Below, piece after piece: positions 62,822 through 64,000 of a DNA stretch of 64,000 nt. Location of the stretch: the NCBI GenBank assembly GCA_946811185.2, contig OX328099.1, forward strand, positions 67,708,714 to 67,772,713, written 5' to 3'. Origin of the DNA: Hippopus hippopus (taxonomy: Eukaryota > Mollusca > Bivalvia > Cardiida > Cardiidae). Below the pieces are notes generated by a model. It saw only the letters and a program-made list of their open reading frames with translations, was not told where the DNA came from and ran no database searches. Each line of letters starts with the position of its first letter. Position 1 is the first letter of the stretch. Both the position numbers and the translations under genes were made by a program.

Positions 62822-63068
62822 GTTGATTGATTGGTGTTTAATGCCACTTTCATCATTATTTCAGTTATATCATGGCAGCCAGTGCACCTATCCATGCTTT
62901 CCTGGAGTTTCTTTAATCAGTACTCCACATAACATTCTTTCCAAGCCACTGGCTGCTTTCCCACATAACCATCGTCGAAACAATGATCAGCCTTGAGAGA
63001 AGAATGAATCCTGTCGTAATTACTATCATTAGTCCTCGGAAAGAAATTGGCCGATCCAGGGATCAAAC
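62822..63068 (-). mobile_element. SINE family A copy, 5'-truncated
   Basis: Tail at the left (GATTGATTGGTGTTTAATG); the head is lost beyond GGGATCAAACC (B box). Confidence 0.82.
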
Positions 63069-63296
63069 CATTATTATAAAGGAGTTAAGGCCTGAAAATT
63101 CTGACACATGCTCTATCCCATGCATAAACACTGAACACCCAACTAAACTGTATAAAGAAGAAACTTAGCAATTTCCAGCCAGGCCTCATTTTTGCCATTT
63201 CAATGGCTCTTATTGCAAATTTTTTCCATAAAACAAGGACCATCTACCACAGTTTTTTTTAATCATTATGCAATGTCCAGTAAAGAATTCCCAGTT

Positions 63297-63523
63297 TTCA
63301 CCCGTTACCACACAATCCCAACTTTCAACGACCCTGAGAAAGAATGCTCTAGAAAACTTTGTGGGAAAAGGAGAAAATGCTGGAAACCAGCATTTTCTCC
63401 TTTTCCCACTATGTTTTCTACCCTTTCTGAGACAAATTTCAATTCTTGAGCGACATATATTTTGCCATCTACAGATACTTTCAATGCAGGCTTGTCTAAA
63501 ATTTTGTCATTTGGTAGAGTTAA
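63297..63523 (+). mobile_element. PBM1 copy
   Basis: Centre GGAAACC; right border AGAGTTAA. Confidence 0.87.
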
Positions 63524-63544
63524 AAAACTGAGAAAAAAGTCTTT

Positions 63545-63760
63545 TGATTAATTGAATGCTGTGTTACCTCGCTTTCAACATTATGGTGACAGCTCACATA
63601 TTCAGATATTTCCAGTGTTTCACCAACACTAGGATTCAGCTCTGAAGTGTCTTGTCCAAGGAGACTCCAACGAAAAACCAAGTAGATTCAGTGAGGCTAT
63701 CACCCGTAGCCTCCAGGTCACAAGTCCTACATTTTACCATTGAGCCACACAGGACCCTCA
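63545..63760 (-). mobile_element. SINE family C copy
   Basis: On the minus strand: tRNA-like head with GTGGCTCAATGG, the TCCTTGGACAAGACAC block, and the tail TAATGTTGAAAGCG. Confidence 0.65.
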
Positions 63761-63761
63761 A

Positions 63762-63946
63762 AAGGCTTTTGAAAAAGTTGTGGAAAGAAGGGAAAATGCT
63801 AGTAATACCTGCATTTTCTCCTTTTTCCGTAAATGTTTTTTACCCTTTCAATTACAAATTCCATATTTTGAGACACATTTGATTTCTCGTTTACAGATGC
63901 TTTGAACTTGGATGAGAAAAATTTTGTCATCCAATAAAGAGTTGAG
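63762..63946 (+). mobile_element. PBM1 copy, start of A arm missing
   Basis: Follows the SINE C head directly; centre AGTAATACCTGC; right end AAAGAGTTGA. Confidence 0.78.
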
Positions 63947-64000
63947 TTGTCCTCATCATTCAAAGAGTTAGAGATACTTTACTTCTTTTTCAAAGTCTAA

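Noticed and set aside
10380..63500. Many short frames beginning with peptides like MKTLWEKEKMLVTSIFSFS or ending NIVGKGENAGYQHFLLFPQC
   Set aside because: These are the same PBM1 palindrome read in different frames; they recur with every copy and are not genes.

Overview
The window looks like a piece of a bivalve-mollusc-type eukaryotic nuclear genome. It is AT-rich and almost free of host coding sequence. It carries tRNA-derived SINEs ending in a CAATCAAT tail, a non-LTR retrotransposon, a mariner element, and very many short palindromic and tandem-repeat-bearing non-autonomous elements of kinds familiar from bivalves. The taxon is inferred from repeat style; no species is assigned.

The dominant content is one family of about 225-230 bp elements, called PBM1 here. 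I count roughly one hundred complete, broken or fragmentary copies, about 20 kb or a third of the window. A copy begins TTAACCCTTTACC, ends GGTAAAGRGTTAA, and carries at its centre a near-perfect palindrome of about 68 bp. The TTAA borders and CCCTTT ends suggest a piggyBac-mobilised MITE. Each copy has a short A arm (about 54-60 bp, with a CCTGAGGAAGAAG-like motif) and a long B arm (about 95-105 bp, with TGCAAATGCTTT). Strand + means A arm on the left. PBM1 copies form chains that share single TTAA borders and host insertions of most other families.

A second theme is a set of elements with different interiors but common ends (HLE1-HLE5): a 5' AAC(A/T)AGAG followed by an inverted repeat and a short subterminal motif, whose inverted copy sits at the 3' end in or next to a hairpin, followed by an A-rich tail. 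They carry tandem arrays of about 145, 156, 161, 166 or 170 bp. The layout resembles non-autonomous Helentron-like elements; that assignment is inference.

Layout: 1-0.4 kb PBM1 and SINE fragments; 1.0-3.4 kb a 5'-truncated LINE whose reverse transcriptase ORF is fused in frame to a PBM1 copy; 4.3-5.7 kb HLE2; 7.8-8.9 kb HLE1 inside PBM1; 9-13.1 kb PBM1 chains and SINEs; 13.77-14.17 kb the best host exon (signal peptide plus start of a laminin-G-like domain, minus strand); 15.5-19.5 kb dense PBM1 with a nested HLE4; 20.9-22.3 kb an apparently complete mariner with an intact DD34D transposase; 23.2-26.2 kb a 3 kb HLE2 with two arrays; 28.8-30 kb a repeat-poor, CpG-containing stretch with a candidate first exon (minus); 30.5-38.7 kb PBM1 chains; 39.7-41.9 kb a composite HLE3; 42-64 kb PBM1, SINEs and nested TIR elements, with weak exon candidates at 48.6 and 62.3 kb.

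No rRNA, functional tRNA gene, CRISPR or operon structure is visible. Most short ORFs are readings of PBM1, SINE or HLE repeats.
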